NCBI GenBank assembly: GCA_048013815.1 | Contig: CM106585.1 | Location: 5,828,001 to 5,892,000, forward strand | DNA: 64,000 nt | Origin: Setoptus koraiensis | Taxonomy: Eukaryota; Arthropoda | Direction of reading: 5' to 3' | Shown: positions 1-9,675 of the stretch, one piece after another | Numbering within the stretch: position 1 is the first letter of the stretch | Layout of the letters: every line of letters begins with the position of its first letter | Made by a program: the position numbers and the translations under genes | Notes under the pieces: model-generated | Seen by the model: only the letters and a program-made list of their open reading frames with translations | The model's database searches: none | Told to the model about the DNA's origin: nothing

Positions 1-297
1 ATATTAGTGGCCTGTAAGGACCTCGAAGAGCTAGTCTTAAGAGGCTACCACAGCAACCGAGGCTTTGGGCCGTTGCCGGCCAACTTACCGAAGCCAAAAA
101 TCAAATTGGATGTGCCTTGGAGAGAGCACGGCTGGATGTACAACGAAACAGCCGAGTATCATTTCGATAACGAATCGGATGAATGGTGTGAGGAAAGGAT
201 TGGTCTACTGGTTCAATTGAGAAAAAACGGACAAAGGCTCAACGAGTACGACTACAATCTTGTGCGATACATAATAGAGGACCCAGCGGATTGGTGA
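1..297 (+). CDS. 3' end of an unrecognised gene (partial, enters from left edge)
   Basis: The frame is open from the first base to a TGA at 295-297, giving about 98 residues. No convincing ATG lies at its start, so this is probably a terminal exon. The segment 'atattag' at 1-6 could be the end of an intron acceptor, or the exon may simply continue to the left. The piece is rich in Trp, Glu and Asn (e.g. DVPWREHGWMYN, ending EDPADW) and has one Cys in the middle. It has no signal peptide, membrane segment or repeat. Its even, complex composition looks like real protein, unlike the low-complexity open frames elsewhere in the window. I do not recognise the family and give no function. Confidence 0.5.
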   Translation: MLVACKDLEELVLRGYHSNRGFGPLPANLPKPKIKLDVPWREHGWMYNETAEYHFDNESDEWCEERIGLLVQLRKNGQRLNEYDYNLVRYIIEDPADW

Positions 298-300
298 GAA

Positions 301-1082
301 TCAGCCAACCTAACCAAACAACTGGATACCGTCTTTGTATTAACCGATCATGAGTAGATAATGAGTCAAGTTTTCCAGTGAAAGAGTTTGCCTATGAAAA
401 AAACAGCAATTCCACTAATCGTCCATTACCATTAGGTTATCATTGCACAAAAGCCATTGCATGCTATGCCGTAGGGCTCTCTCTCTCTCTCTCTCTCCCT
501 AATCAAATGTTTTCAGGATTAATTAAAAACAAATCACCACAACAGAGCTGTCGCGATGATCTTTATTTTTGAAGTTTTTTTGCGGGCCCTTGTTTTCTCG
601 TTTTCTTTCCGTGCATGTTACTTCCGGGAACTGTAGCTCAACCTTTACAGTATCGCAATATAGGCAGATGCAGTATATGCTGGGTCAGTACTTCTGCTAC
701 ATACCCGTAATGACGACAGCTAAACTCATGTTGCGTTGACGTCGCGTCTGTCAAACAGTCGTAAATTTTCTTAATCAGTGCGTGCCGATTGCTGTCATAA
801 CAAGGGCATGGGTGCATTATTTTGTGCACCAGAAACGCGACGAGAGGCACGTTCTCACTTGCATGGCTGTCAAATAGTGTTGAAAAAATTTGGCAACACA
901 AGTGCTCGAGATGATGATTCGCATGTATTACGTCCACATTTTAATGGCAATGGGAAAGCAAGATGCACGCTTATCAAAACGCTACTATTAATAAAAATAT
1001 TCTACAATAAGCAATTGTTACTATCAATATTTATTCTTTTGATTGATAGATTCTACGATAAGCATTATTGGACTTTGGCAAG
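301..1082. other. Intergenic gap between the partial gene and SPCS1
   Basis: This gap holds the presumed 3' UTR of the left-edge gene, a short CT run at about 477-497, and the SPCS1 upstream region. Both strands carry an open frame of about 100 codons around 640-1160, neither opening with an ATG. I see no domain in either and do not call them genes. Confidence 0.5.
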
Positions 1083-1343
1083 ATGCGCTGGTTCTCAAAC
1101 ATTCAAACCCACATGGACTACAGGGGTCAATATAACGCTGAACAATGGTCTCAAGGGATAATTATAGTATTTGTCTTGATTGGAACATTATGGGCCTACT
1201 TATCTCAGCTGTTCTCACTGGCAATAATGTGTCACGCAATCGGGGTAACTCTGGCTTGTTTACTTTGTCTACCGCCTTGGCCAATTTACAGAAGGCATCC
1301 ACTGAAGTGGCAACCGGCAGTTGAGAGACCACAGTCGCACTGA
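1083..1343 (+). CDS. SPCS1: Signal peptidase complex subunit 1 (SPCS1, 12 kDa subunit)
   Basis: This 86-residue protein is a small non-catalytic subunit of the ER signal peptidase complex, which removes signal sequences from secretory and membrane proteins. The match to animal SPCS1 is clear. After a short N-terminus comes MDYRGQYNAEQWSQGIII, then two adjacent hydrophobic spans (about residues 27-46 and 48-67) that form the family's membrane hairpin. The diagnostic LPPWPIYRRHPLKWQP follows. The length is slightly under the usual 95-105 residues because the basic C-terminal tail is short. The frame is open five codons upstream to a TTG, but the ATG at 1083 gives the normal family N-terminus (MRWFSNIQTHMDYRGQ). 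It is a single exon. Confidence 0.93.
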   Translation: MRWFSNIQTHMDYRGQYNAEQWSQGIIIVFVLIGTLWAYLSQLFSLAIMCHAIGVTLACLLCLPPWPIYRRHPLKWQPAVERPQSH

Positions 1344-1806
1344 ATTAATTTGTTTTAGTTTACAAGTTCAGCAGCGGTAAATCTCTTGATGGAGTTCGAA
1401 AGCAACAACGCAGATTGATTTACCAATACAGGCAAGATTATGTTACAACATCAACGGAAAGCGCCTAACGAAGGGCCACCTGAATGATGCTTGCTGTAGG
1501 AATGCGAGAGATGCGAGGTCAGCATAGAGTTATTGTCTGTTATTGTTACCAGATTTTCGCTAGTTTTTATTAAAAAAGAAATTGTTGCTATCTATCAGCT
1601 ATTCCGAAGAAACTGCTGTCTTATAAGTGACTTGTGTGCATTGAGTGTGCGAGTGACTTTACTGGCTAGATACTTGTTGCTCCTTGTATATTGAACTGAT
1701 TTGAGGACTGTAGGGTGGGACTTGTGATTGAGGCCCGGAGAGCGCGAGAGTGAGCGATCAAGAAGTTAGTGTTCACTCAATGTCCCCCATTTATTAGCCT
1801 TCTCCG
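1344..1806. other. Intergenic gap
   Basis: SPCS1 3' UTR and spacer before the convergent small ORF. I see no gene, repeat or RNA here. Confidence 0.5.
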
Positions 1807-2004
1807 TTATGTTTCCGAGGGTCTACTAATACTTCCTTGCACTGCTCTCCCAATACTTCCTAATTCTTTGAACAAACCTTGTAACCCAATAACCTTTCTC
1901 TTGAGATCCCTATTTTCGGCCATGAGTTGGTCTAATTCTTGCGCCATTAAAACTGTTTCGACCATCTTCTCCGAACAACGTTCACATTCAGTTCGGCGCG
2001 ACAT
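1807..2004 (-). CDS. Small coiled-coil protein (hypothetical)
   Basis: A 65-residue ORF with a true ATG (complement of 2002-2004). It opens with a CxxC pair (TECERCSEKM) followed by a heptad-like helix rich in Leu, Glu and Met (ETVLMAQELDQLMAENRDLKRK), which should form a short coiled coil. The tail is Gly/Ser-rich. The composition is protein-like, and the ORF sits divergently to ORC5 with about 390-515 bp between starts, consistent with a small expressed gene. I do not recognise the family. It may be a complete micro-protein, an exon of something larger, or a chance ORF. Confidence 0.38.
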   Translation of the reverse strand: MSRRTECERCSEKMVETVLMAQELDQLMAENRDLKRKVIGLQGLFKELGSIGRAVQGSISRPSET

Positions 2005-2393
2005 TATTTGATTTAATTATTTTTTGGTTAATTTTCTACTGAAAATAGATAGACAAATGAAGAATAAATGTTATGGTATAAAGTGGTCGCAGACTTTTTT
2101 AGATCGTAGGGAGGTTACGAACGTAGATCTTTATATAATTTTAAGGAGAAGATGTCACACTATCGATCGGTCACAATATTTGTCACGATATTGGTCACGA
2201 TATTAGTCACGATATTTTTTATGATTCTTTAAATAAAATGATCTAATTTAACCTCTCACCAAACTTTACGGGTGGCATAAGTAACACTGGGAGCGATTTT
2301 GGAGCGAGGAGGGGCGAAAAAACCGCGCTTTGCAACACTGACCACGATATAAAATTTGAATTGCGCGGTGTCATGCCTCAATCTCTCAAATTA
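2005..2393. other. Spacer between the divergent small ORF and ORC5
   Basis: Presumed bidirectional promoter region. It contains the 12-bp tandem repeat listed separately and, just before it, CTATCGATC (2159-2167), which is one base away from the insect DRE core TATCGATA. No coding signal is seen. Confidence 0.45.
2170..2217. repeat. Tandem repeat, four 12-bp units (gtcacgatatt-n)
   Basis: Four consecutive 12-mers: gtcacaatattt, gtcacgatattg, gtcacgatatta and gtcacgatattt. They differ at one internal base and at the last base. The array lies about 300 bp upstream of the ORC5 start. It may be a small protein-binding array or only a minisatellite. Confidence 0.85.
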
Positions 2394-2519
2394 ATGTCAA
2401 CAATACCGTTGGAAACATTATTTCGTGACATTGAGTCATTCTTATTCATCCATTCGCACGTATTTTTTAAATGAATTTTATCTTATGATTTTATCCCTCC
2501 CAACAATTATTACAACACC

Positions 2520-3701
2520 ATGGATTGCTACTCAGGTACATCGGAGACACTTTATGTAACTGGACCCCCCACGACTGGGAAGACGACTTTGGCGAAAGAT
2601 TTTCTAAGAAAACACTCTAAGCTTAATGTATATTTAGATTGTGCACTTGTAGCAACCCCATCTCAACTGTATTGTGATATCATCAAAGGCCTCGCTGATG
2701 ATCCGGGGGTTTTTAACTCTGTAAGTTTTGTCGAGACCTGCCTTAAACTATTGAGGAGGAAGAAATCGAAAACATTTCACATTGTTTTGGACAACGCTCA
2801 TTGTTTGAAGTACACTCATCTCTCAAGCTGCTTACCGTTACTTTTGCACCTCAATGAGTTGATTGATGAACCTGTTGACAGTTTTAGAAGTCGTTATTGC
2901 ATACAATTGATACTCGTGACCTCTATGGGGATATCAGCCTTTGCCGATTTCTATCCACCATTCATAAGAGATAAAGTTACAAATCGGTGTAAAGTGGTTT
3001 CTCTTAGGCCATGGTCCAAGGCAGAATTGATCGAGCGGATCAGTTCTTATGAACCCATTCTCAGGGCTGATTCTTATCCAACGATGGTAAATAACATCGT
3101 CAATTTGAGTTACAAAGACACGACAAAAGATTTCAAGGACCTAAAGTATCTCTGCGAAATGACGTTTCAACGCTTCATTCAACAGTTCAAAGACGACGAC
3201 CAAATAGATATGGCATTCTACAGGAAAGAGAATCTCAAGGCTACCATGAAAGAGCTCAAAGGTGAAGAGAATGCCTCAGTTGCATTGAGTATGGACATGA
3301 TGCTTCTTGTAACTGGAGCTTACATAGCTTCTTTTTCGAACTCCAGAGACGACAAAGCAAATTTTGTTAAATGTAATCGTAAGACCAAAAGGCGTAAAAC
3401 TCAGATACTTACGTCCTGTCAAAGTACTAAGCCTTTTACATTTGAAAGATTGTTGCAGATATACAGACGATTGAGTGACCCAACGATGCATGAACGTATA
3501 AACAAGCCAAGACGAGGAGATCTGGTTGACTCAGTTTTGGCCAACATTTTAACTCTCATAGATCTCAACTATCTCCGTATTGTTGGTGAAGGTGGGCTGG
3601 ACGGTTCAATGAAGCTTTCTATAGCCGATTATATTGATTACAGGTACGCAAAAATCTTAGCTAAAACCTGCGAAATTGAATTAGATGATTATCTGAGATA
3701 G
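2520..3701 (+). CDS. ORC5: Origin recognition complex subunit 5 (ORC5)
   Basis: This 393-residue AAA+-like subunit of ORC binds replication origins in the nucleus and helps load MCM2-7. Visible marks are a Walker A motif GPPTTGKT at residues 15-22, a Walker-B-like FHIVLDNAH, and the ORC5 C-terminal winged-helix region. Within that region, GAYIASFSNSRDDKANFVK parallels the family's 'AAYLASYNPARTDKRFF' segment and is followed by KPFTFERLLQIYRRLSDP. Human ORC5 has 435 residues. Only 14 residues precede Walker A here, whereas about 35-40 is usual, so the N-terminal helix is short or lies in a missed upstream exon. An upstream ATG at 2394 opens 22 codons, and a GT donor (2460) with an acceptor (2535) would give a 76 bp intron, but the phases do not match, so I kept the ATG at 2520. 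Its 3' end converges on the myosin light chain gene. Confidence 0.88.
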   Translation: MDCYSGTSETLYVTGPPTTGKTTLAKDFLRKHSKLNVYLDCALVATPSQLYCDIIKGLADDPGVFNSVSFVETCLKLLRRKKSKTFHIVLDNAHCLKYTHLSSCLPLLLHLNELIDEPVDSFRSRYCIQLILVTSMGISAFADFYPPFIRDKVTNRCKVVSLRPWSKAELIERISSYEPILRADSYPTMVNNIVNLSYKDTTKDFKDLKYLCEMTFQRFIQQFKDDDQIDMAFYRKENLKATMKELKGEENASVALSMDMMLLVTGAYIASFSNSRDDKANFVKCNRKTKRRKTQILTSCQSTKPFTFERLLQIYRRLSDPTMHERINKPRRGDLVDSVLANILTLIDLNYLRIVGEGGLDGSMKLSIADYIDYRYAKILAKTCEIELDDYLR

Positions 3702-3841
3702 ATATTTCTAACATTTATTTTAGACACAACTTACAATTGGAGAACTATGTTTGAAATATTCTACTCATTTTCTCCGACCACAATGGTTGTAAGGTGACGT
3801 GAATAAAAACGAAAAACTCGTTATAATAAAATTGTTCCTTA

Positions 3842-4629
3842 TTATGCTGCTGCCTCATCTTCCTCTTCATTACCACGAGTAATCAGTTGAACAAATTTCT
3901 TGATATCTACTCTGGCTTGATTGTCTACTGGAGCCTCTGCCAGAATGCTCTCACACTCTGCCGCTGAAAACTTTTCTCCCCAAGTAGATAATGCATGTTT
4001 TAAAGTTTCCTCTTTGCAAAAACCCTCACCCTCATCGTACATGGAAAAAGCCTGAACGATGACATCTTCATCGTCTGTACCTTGAGCTCGGTCGCCAAAG
4101 ATAGTCAAGAAAGTTGTAAAGTTGATAGGTCCCTGGCAGTGTAATCAACAACGATAGCGAAAGATTAGATAGAGTTTGAGATGATAACTAGTGATATCTT
4201 AGTCAGGGCTGTTGACTTACTGGGGCCTCTGAGACCATATCTTCAAGTTCTTTGTCTGTACATAAGCGACCTAGAGCATCGAAGGTGGATCTGATGTCGT
4301 TCTTTGAGATGATTCCATCTTTGTCTGAATCTATGAATTGAAATGCCTCCTTAAATTGGGCCACTTGATGTTGAGTGAACATAGCAAAAACATTTGAGCC
4401 ACTTCGCTGAGCGCGCTTCTTCGAGGTCGATCTCGTGGGAGCAGCATCTCCGGAAGCAGGTGCTTCTTTCTCGGATTTTTTGCTTTTTGTCTTCTTCACC
4501 TTTGGTGTTTCACCTTCTTCTGGCTAATATATTTAATCATTTTGTATTATTGACACAATTATAATTAGATGATAGCTAAATTAATGAAGAAAAAAGGGTA
4601 AACCATTTGCTGTACTACATAATTACCAT
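3842..4629 (-). CDS. Mlc2: Muscle myosin regulatory light chain (Mlc2-type), three exons
   Basis: EF-hand light chain that wraps the myosin II neck in muscle. I assembled exons complement(4627..4629, 4221..4523, 3842..4132), with GT-AG introns of 103 and 88 bp, both phase 0, giving 198 residues. The N-terminal extension is Lys/Ala-rich (after MPEEGETPKVKKTK). The kinase-site region reads KKRAQRSGSNVFAMF, so Ser44 sits where Ser19 lies in vertebrate light chains. The first EF-hand loop is DSDKDGIISKND (residues 66-77), a full Ca/Mg site. The join EAP|GPINFTTFLTIFGDR restores the family's most conserved segment. The C-terminus ends in acidic residues plus three Ala. The first coding exon would hold only the ATG followed by gtaatt; an ATG-only exon is known in some vertebrate light-chain genes, but here it is inferred. 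Confidence 0.9.
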
Positions 4630-6404
4630 TTTGAATTGATCGGTATTGTTTAAAACCTAAATGATAAACTTCACTAAACAGATTTAACAATGAATTGTTT
4701 GCAAAAAGAGGCCTTCCCGGAAACTACACACAGGAACAAAAGCACTGGATAATTTTACTATTGATCGGGTGATAGTTTTGATTTGAATGAAAGTTGCTTG
4801 GGTAATGATTTGTTTTCGGACGCACCTTGAAATGCGTCTCGAAGTAAACTAACACGAGCTAGGTGAAACTGTTGTCAGACTGTTCACGAATCGATGTGTT
4901 GTTCGAGTTTAATTTTGTTTAAATTTATTATGCTTCCTAAGTGACCTTCCCCAGCCATAGTGTTGGCAGAACAGTTAATCTTGTAACAATTCTAAGCCTT
5001 TGTTTGGCGTACTACTGCTACTAGAATCAAATCTCTCAAGTTATGGACAAGCTAAATGTAGATATATGACATCATTGCGTAGCAGTAACGAACTTCGAAT
5101 ATATGTTGCAGAGGTTTGTTTCTGCACTTCGGGGCGTCACTTCAAGATACGTGTACACTTACGTAAAGGAATTACAATTGAAAAGATGTACAGGAGGATT
5201 TAGGTGAGAGAGTGAGCGCGAATTGTCATAGCGATTCCTCGCTGCCTGTCCTCTATAGCTCCAACTACTAATCTAAATAACTTCGCTCAAAAGAAAAGAA
5301 AAAAAAGCGGGCAAAAATGAATGAATGAGTTATAATAATAGTTTAATCACAGAAGTTGTTCCTGTCTTATATCAACATATTGAACGTCAACAGTATGCCT
5401 ACTCTCTTTCCCTATTATGATTTTCACGTATCGTTTAGTGGGAATAGCAGAAAGATGTTGTGACAAACAAAGGATCATCACTGATGAATGTCTTGAGGAA
5501 GACTTCACACTCAGTCGTAACAGTCATAATGTACCTTATGTGGCGCTAAGACTCGTCATCAAAATTTTCAAGGTGAACATGGCGTAGTCAGTTATCTTGA
5601 TGTATTTTATTGCACACAGAAACAGATACAAACATAAAAAATCGTGAAATAATAAGATTAGCCGCTATCCATACGTGAATAACTTGCTAGAAACAAATAT
5701 AATGATCTTGCTTTACATGAGGTATATCTAGTTAGCTAAATCATGTTACTGGAACTGTATTCAAGCTATTTTCTTTGTCAAAGACAGCACACTGTCTTAT
5801 GACTTACCAATTTGATAACAATGAGAGAAAGGAAGAAACTTTATAAGAACTGATCTAGTACTTCCCCTATCACGACATAGAAAACTAAACCAAAAATATA
5901 TTTAATAATATGAGCACACACAAGCCTACCCATTGTGTATCATCACTGGACCTCATCTATTCAATTGGGCTAGAACTGGAGTAGGGACGCCTCACTCTGA
6001 CATTCAAGAATTTCAGTTAGTTATTTACGCGTTCGCGGAATGCGATTCCGTTCATCTGAAGCAACATCACTTCTTCATATCTTTCCCTTAGCTTTCGGTT
6101 CTCAAAATAATTGTTTGTGTTGCCTACTGTGGAAACAAACAACAAGATTCAATATGCCAGATGATTTAGATGATTCAATTATACATTTGAATGATGGCTG
6201 TTTTGCTCATGGGATCAGATATTTCAACAGTTCTCAGGCTTGTATTAGATGTCAGGCCCAATGTACATTCAGATGTCGTGAGAGCTATGACAAAACAAAA
6301 CTATTATCTTGACTTAAAAGCCACAAAACCGCTAACAGTCTGCATTCAATCGTGCCTATAAAGAAAAGTAATAATGAAAATATATGGTTGTAATTAACTG
6401 TCTG

Positions 6405-6513
<109 letters not shown>

Positions 6514-7777
6514 AAAATCCCACTCAATCTTCTTTACCAAAACAATGCTTTCTAAACAAAACATAGATTTAACGCTGATAGCCAAACTTAATTTACATAT
6601 ACTCAAGAATAGGGTGATATATCATAGAGAATAATCGCCTCAGTTGTGAATGGATATATGTGTGTAACATCTCAATCTAATAGGCTCGCTCACTGTTCGC
6701 TATTCAATATGAGCTCGAACTTACGGACCTCCTGTCACAGGACTGTAGTTTCATTTGAACTAACAAACACATAAATTACTACTGATGTTTGATCTATACC
6801 CTAATGACTTTTCTTAACAATCGATAGCACGACGCTTGAAGTGATCTTAATTATGTTTGATATTGCCACAATTCACCCGATTGATCATTGGAAGAATGTT
6901 CAACAGCGAACAAACAGAATCGTCTTTCGAACGAGAATTAAAGCGGATGTAGAAGTAGAATAACTAGTTGGATGTCATCCAAATGAAAATTGCACGGTTT
7001 GCGTACCAAACTCCGACGTATCTTTATATTATTCAGAGCAATGAAATACCGAGTGAGACAACTGAAACACTTATAGATCTGCAGTTGTTGTTAGGCTAGA
7101 TCAAGTTCAACTGCGGTGAATTTGTGATAAAAATCATTAGTAAATGAGAGGAACCCCTCGGACATGGATTGTCCGATCATCAAAGGAACTCGCATCACAG
7201 GCAAAAAACCAGTGTCACATTCAGTGTTCGTGATATTAGTATGAAAGCTTGCTGACTCAGCGGTCTGTTTTTCTGTTGTGAGTGTCTGGTTAGAACGAAT
7301 CTATTATTAGTATTCTCTGAAATGCTAAAATATAGAACCTACGCTCTATCTGAATGAACAAAGAATGTCTGTAAGAGGCCAAACATGACTAGACTGCTGT
7401 TTCAAACAAGCATCTTTATGTGTCATTGTCACACAGGATATTATTTGCCTCAAAAGCTCGAGTGTGCTTCTGATTCGTAGTCCTGAGTCAACTAGAGATA
7501 CCGAATAGAAAGAAATGGCCAATAAAATTCGAGAACAAACATGGAATGACGCAAAGTGAAAAATTCTAACACTCTATAAATAGAGTTGTGTTGCAGCAAC
7601 AAAAAGGGGATCTTTTGTGATCATGGACCGAAAACTTTTGTTCAGCATGTGATTTTGAGCTTCGACAGAATATTTTCTTTTACTTTTCAATATAAAAATA
7701 GATCAATGAAAAAGTCCAGCTAATCCTGATGCTTGCTGCGGCAAAGTACCGATCGCTTCGAACACGAACATCTCTTC

Positions 7778-7787
7778 GTATATATAG
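7778..7787 (+). promoter_or_regulatory. Candidate TATA box of the secreted peptide gene
   Basis: GTATATATAG lies about 130 bp before the ATG at 7914, in an otherwise ordinary AT-rich region. The spacing leaves room for a 5' UTR of about 100 nt. TATA promoters are typical of highly or conditionally expressed secretory genes. Confidence 0.45.
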
Positions 7788-7913
7788 CGATAGTACATCC
7801 AACGATATATCCATTCATAATTTTACCAAAACCTGCTAAAGTATCAAAAGTATAGAACAAAACATTTGATAATTCTAGTTAACCAAAAAGCTCAAGAAAC
7901 TATAAAATACAAA

Positions 7914-8243
7914 ATGAAGATAGTCATTGTTTGCTCAGCAGTTCTATTGTTGGCTTTAGCTGTTCAAGCAGTTCCTGTTGAACAAGATGCAATCATTGAT
8001 GACGATTTGGTCGAATTTCCGGCTACAATAGACGCTGATGAGCCGTGTCCGAACGAGACTACCGCGGAGGCTTGCGATGCTTGTTGTACTGCGGCACTGA
8101 TGATTTCCGATTTCTCACCGGTTGCAAGACCTCCCTTACCTCAGTGCGACTGCCCTTATCGTTTGATCGGGCCAGATTTCTATGCGGAAGAGGATGATGA
8201 TGACGACGACGACGAAGTTGATGCTCAGGCAAATCAGCAATAG
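7914..8243 (+). CDS. Orphan secreted acidic peptide with six cysteines and a poly-Asp tail
   Basis: A 109-residue ORF. I chose the ATG at 7914 because it starts a textbook signal peptide: MKIVIVCSAVLLLALAVQA, with likely cleavage after residue 19 before VPVEQD. The mature part is about 90 residues and strongly acidic. It has six cysteines, all in the middle third (one at EPCPN, three in EACDACC, two in QCDC), then FYAEE and a run of eight Asp, ending DAQANQQ. An AATAAA lies at 8279-8284, 36 bp after the stop, and a TATA-like box upstream, so this looks like a complete single-exon gene. I recognise no family. A cuticle, silk, venom/saliva or metal-binding role is possible, but none is shown by sequence. 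Confidence 0.7.
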   Translation: MKIVIVCSAVLLLALAVQAVPVEQDAIIDDDLVEFPATIDADEPCPNETTAEACDACCTAALMISDFSPVARPPLPQCDCPYRLIGPDFYAEEDDDDDDDEVDAQANQQ

Positions 8244-8278
8244 GTCTTGCCTCAAATAGATCAAACAAAATGATAACA

Positions 8279-8284
8279 AATAAA
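8279..8284 (+). terminator. Polyadenylation signal of the secreted peptide gene
   Basis: AATAAA, 36 bp downstream of the TAG stop. Confidence 0.7.
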
Positions 8285-9002
8285 TACACATTCTTGTCTC
8301 AATTATAAATCAACGAATTATTTCAGCCGTTATCTTCACTCTTTTCACCAACAGTTGGTCTTCGATGCAGGCAAACACTCGCAAACCTGCATAGACCATC
8401 TCTAGGCTAACTTTGGAAATGTCCTATTGTCATGTTGTGGTTGATTAACTCTTCTTCGTTGTCACCTCTCAATCGACAGAGTTTTATTATTGAGCTCGCC
8501 AATCCTTTTTCATTCTATACCTCGCTGATACGACAGCTTGAGCATAGAGTAGTTTTATAGCAGCCTATAAAAGTATTCTGCATCTATAGAGAGCATCAAC
8601 TCGATGTGATATTGCAAGGCAACAAAATCAGCTCAAACTAAAAGAAACGGGATTGGGCCTCGGAATACGCAACGGAAGTATGCAATCAAGATTCGAGGAA
8701 TGACTCGAACTAAGAAATAATATTACCCGTGATTATGACGATAAATGATCAAGATCGTACCATCTAGAAAGGTTTGCCCGAGCTATCCCACATAGTTGGT
8801 GCTCTTTATCGGGGTGTCATGTAAAGACTTAGGGGTAGCTTAATTGTAGTCCTGGGCGTAGTTGAGTCCGCCATGATTATTTAGATCCGCTCTAGATCGT
8901 TGTGCTACGAATGTGCTGCCTACATTTCTGTGCATGTTTTACTTCGATATACATAGACAGTTAACATGGGAGATAACAAATTTGCATAACGTTAAAGTGG
9001 TG

Positions 9003-9055
9003 GGGGGATCTCCCGGGACAGGAGAGGTTCTCCCGCCCAAGAAACTTTTCTCATA
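9003..9055. repeat. Short dispersed repeat, copy 1 (GC-rich, cgggacagg core)
   Basis: The segment around tcccgggacaggagaggttc, followed by ctcccgcccaagaaac, resembles the copy about 300 bp downstream: shared cgggacagg, then ctccc and gaaact. GC-rich islands of this kind are out of keeping with their surroundings and suggest a small repeat family, possibly ends of a miniature element. The identity of the family is not known to me. Confidence 0.4.
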
Positions 9056-9300
9056 ATTTTTTGACAAATCGAGACGATGTATATAGAGAGATCTGCAATG
9101 AGGCTAAATTTCTATAAATCTTTGTTATGGACGCAGGTTGGTTTGATGCTGAGAGCCTCTAGCAACAGAACTCTCGAGATCGGTGAAGGACTTGTCATCG
9201 ATTCTGGATCATTGTCAATGTAGCTTCCTTGTTTGTTTTTTCACAATCGAAAATTCGCTAACAATTTTCGTTGACTGGTAGCTTTAGTCAGTTGAATTCG

Positions 9301-9361
9301 AAAACGGGAGATATGGGATGTCCCGTCTTCCGGGACAGGGGATCGAACTCCCCCCGAAACT
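9301..9361. repeat. Short dispersed repeat, copy 2, containing a perfect hairpin
   Basis: Shares cgggacagg and ctccc-gaaact with copy 1. Its centre is a perfect inverted repeat: TGTCCCG (9319-9325), loop tcttc, CGGGACA (9331-9337). The minus strand also reads ggggagttcgatcccc, which resembles a tRNA T-arm, but no D-arm, anticodon arm or acceptor partner lies at the right distance, so I do not call a tRNA. Confidence 0.45.
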
Positions 9362-9675
9362 ATGACGCAATAACTTTTCAAAAGTGGCGCTAAATATATA
9401 TACAAAGCCAACTATTGGTGGTGGTGGTACATCAGCTGATGGTCACAAATGATGGCCGCAGTCAGTTTTCCACCTTCTAATATTGATGCTATTGTTATTG
9501 TAGCACTACAATTAATATGATATCGTTGTCACAATGGTGCTGTAGTTGTTATTCCAATCAAATCCAAATCACAATAATTAGTATTATTAGTTAAATATAC
9601 CCGTGTTCCATGATTTAAATATCTACAGCGAGCTTTTATTAGCCTAATTCACGTATTAATTCATTCATTATCACG

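Larger units (their letters stand above)
8290..9675. other. Intergenic interval upstream of the TBC gene
   Basis: No gene recognised. It carries two related copies of a short GC-rich motif (listed as repeats at 9003 and 9301) inside AT-rich DNA, and a short GGT run at about 9418-9429. Confidence 0.5.

Noticed and set aside
638-937. Minus-strand open frame of about 99 codons, Cys/His-rich
   Set aside because: It lacks an ATG, meets a stop just upstream, overlaps another open frame on the plus strand and shows no domain I recognise. It could be an exon remnant, but support is too thin.
6040-6312. Plus-strand 90-codon ORF with ATG, Cys-rich
   Set aside because: No signal peptide, no domain, and an isolated position next to a microsatellite; not enough to call a gene.
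9319-9375. tRNA-like T-arm on the minus strand
   Set aside because: The B-box-like word is present, but no anticodon or D-arm and no acceptor stem at tRNA distance.
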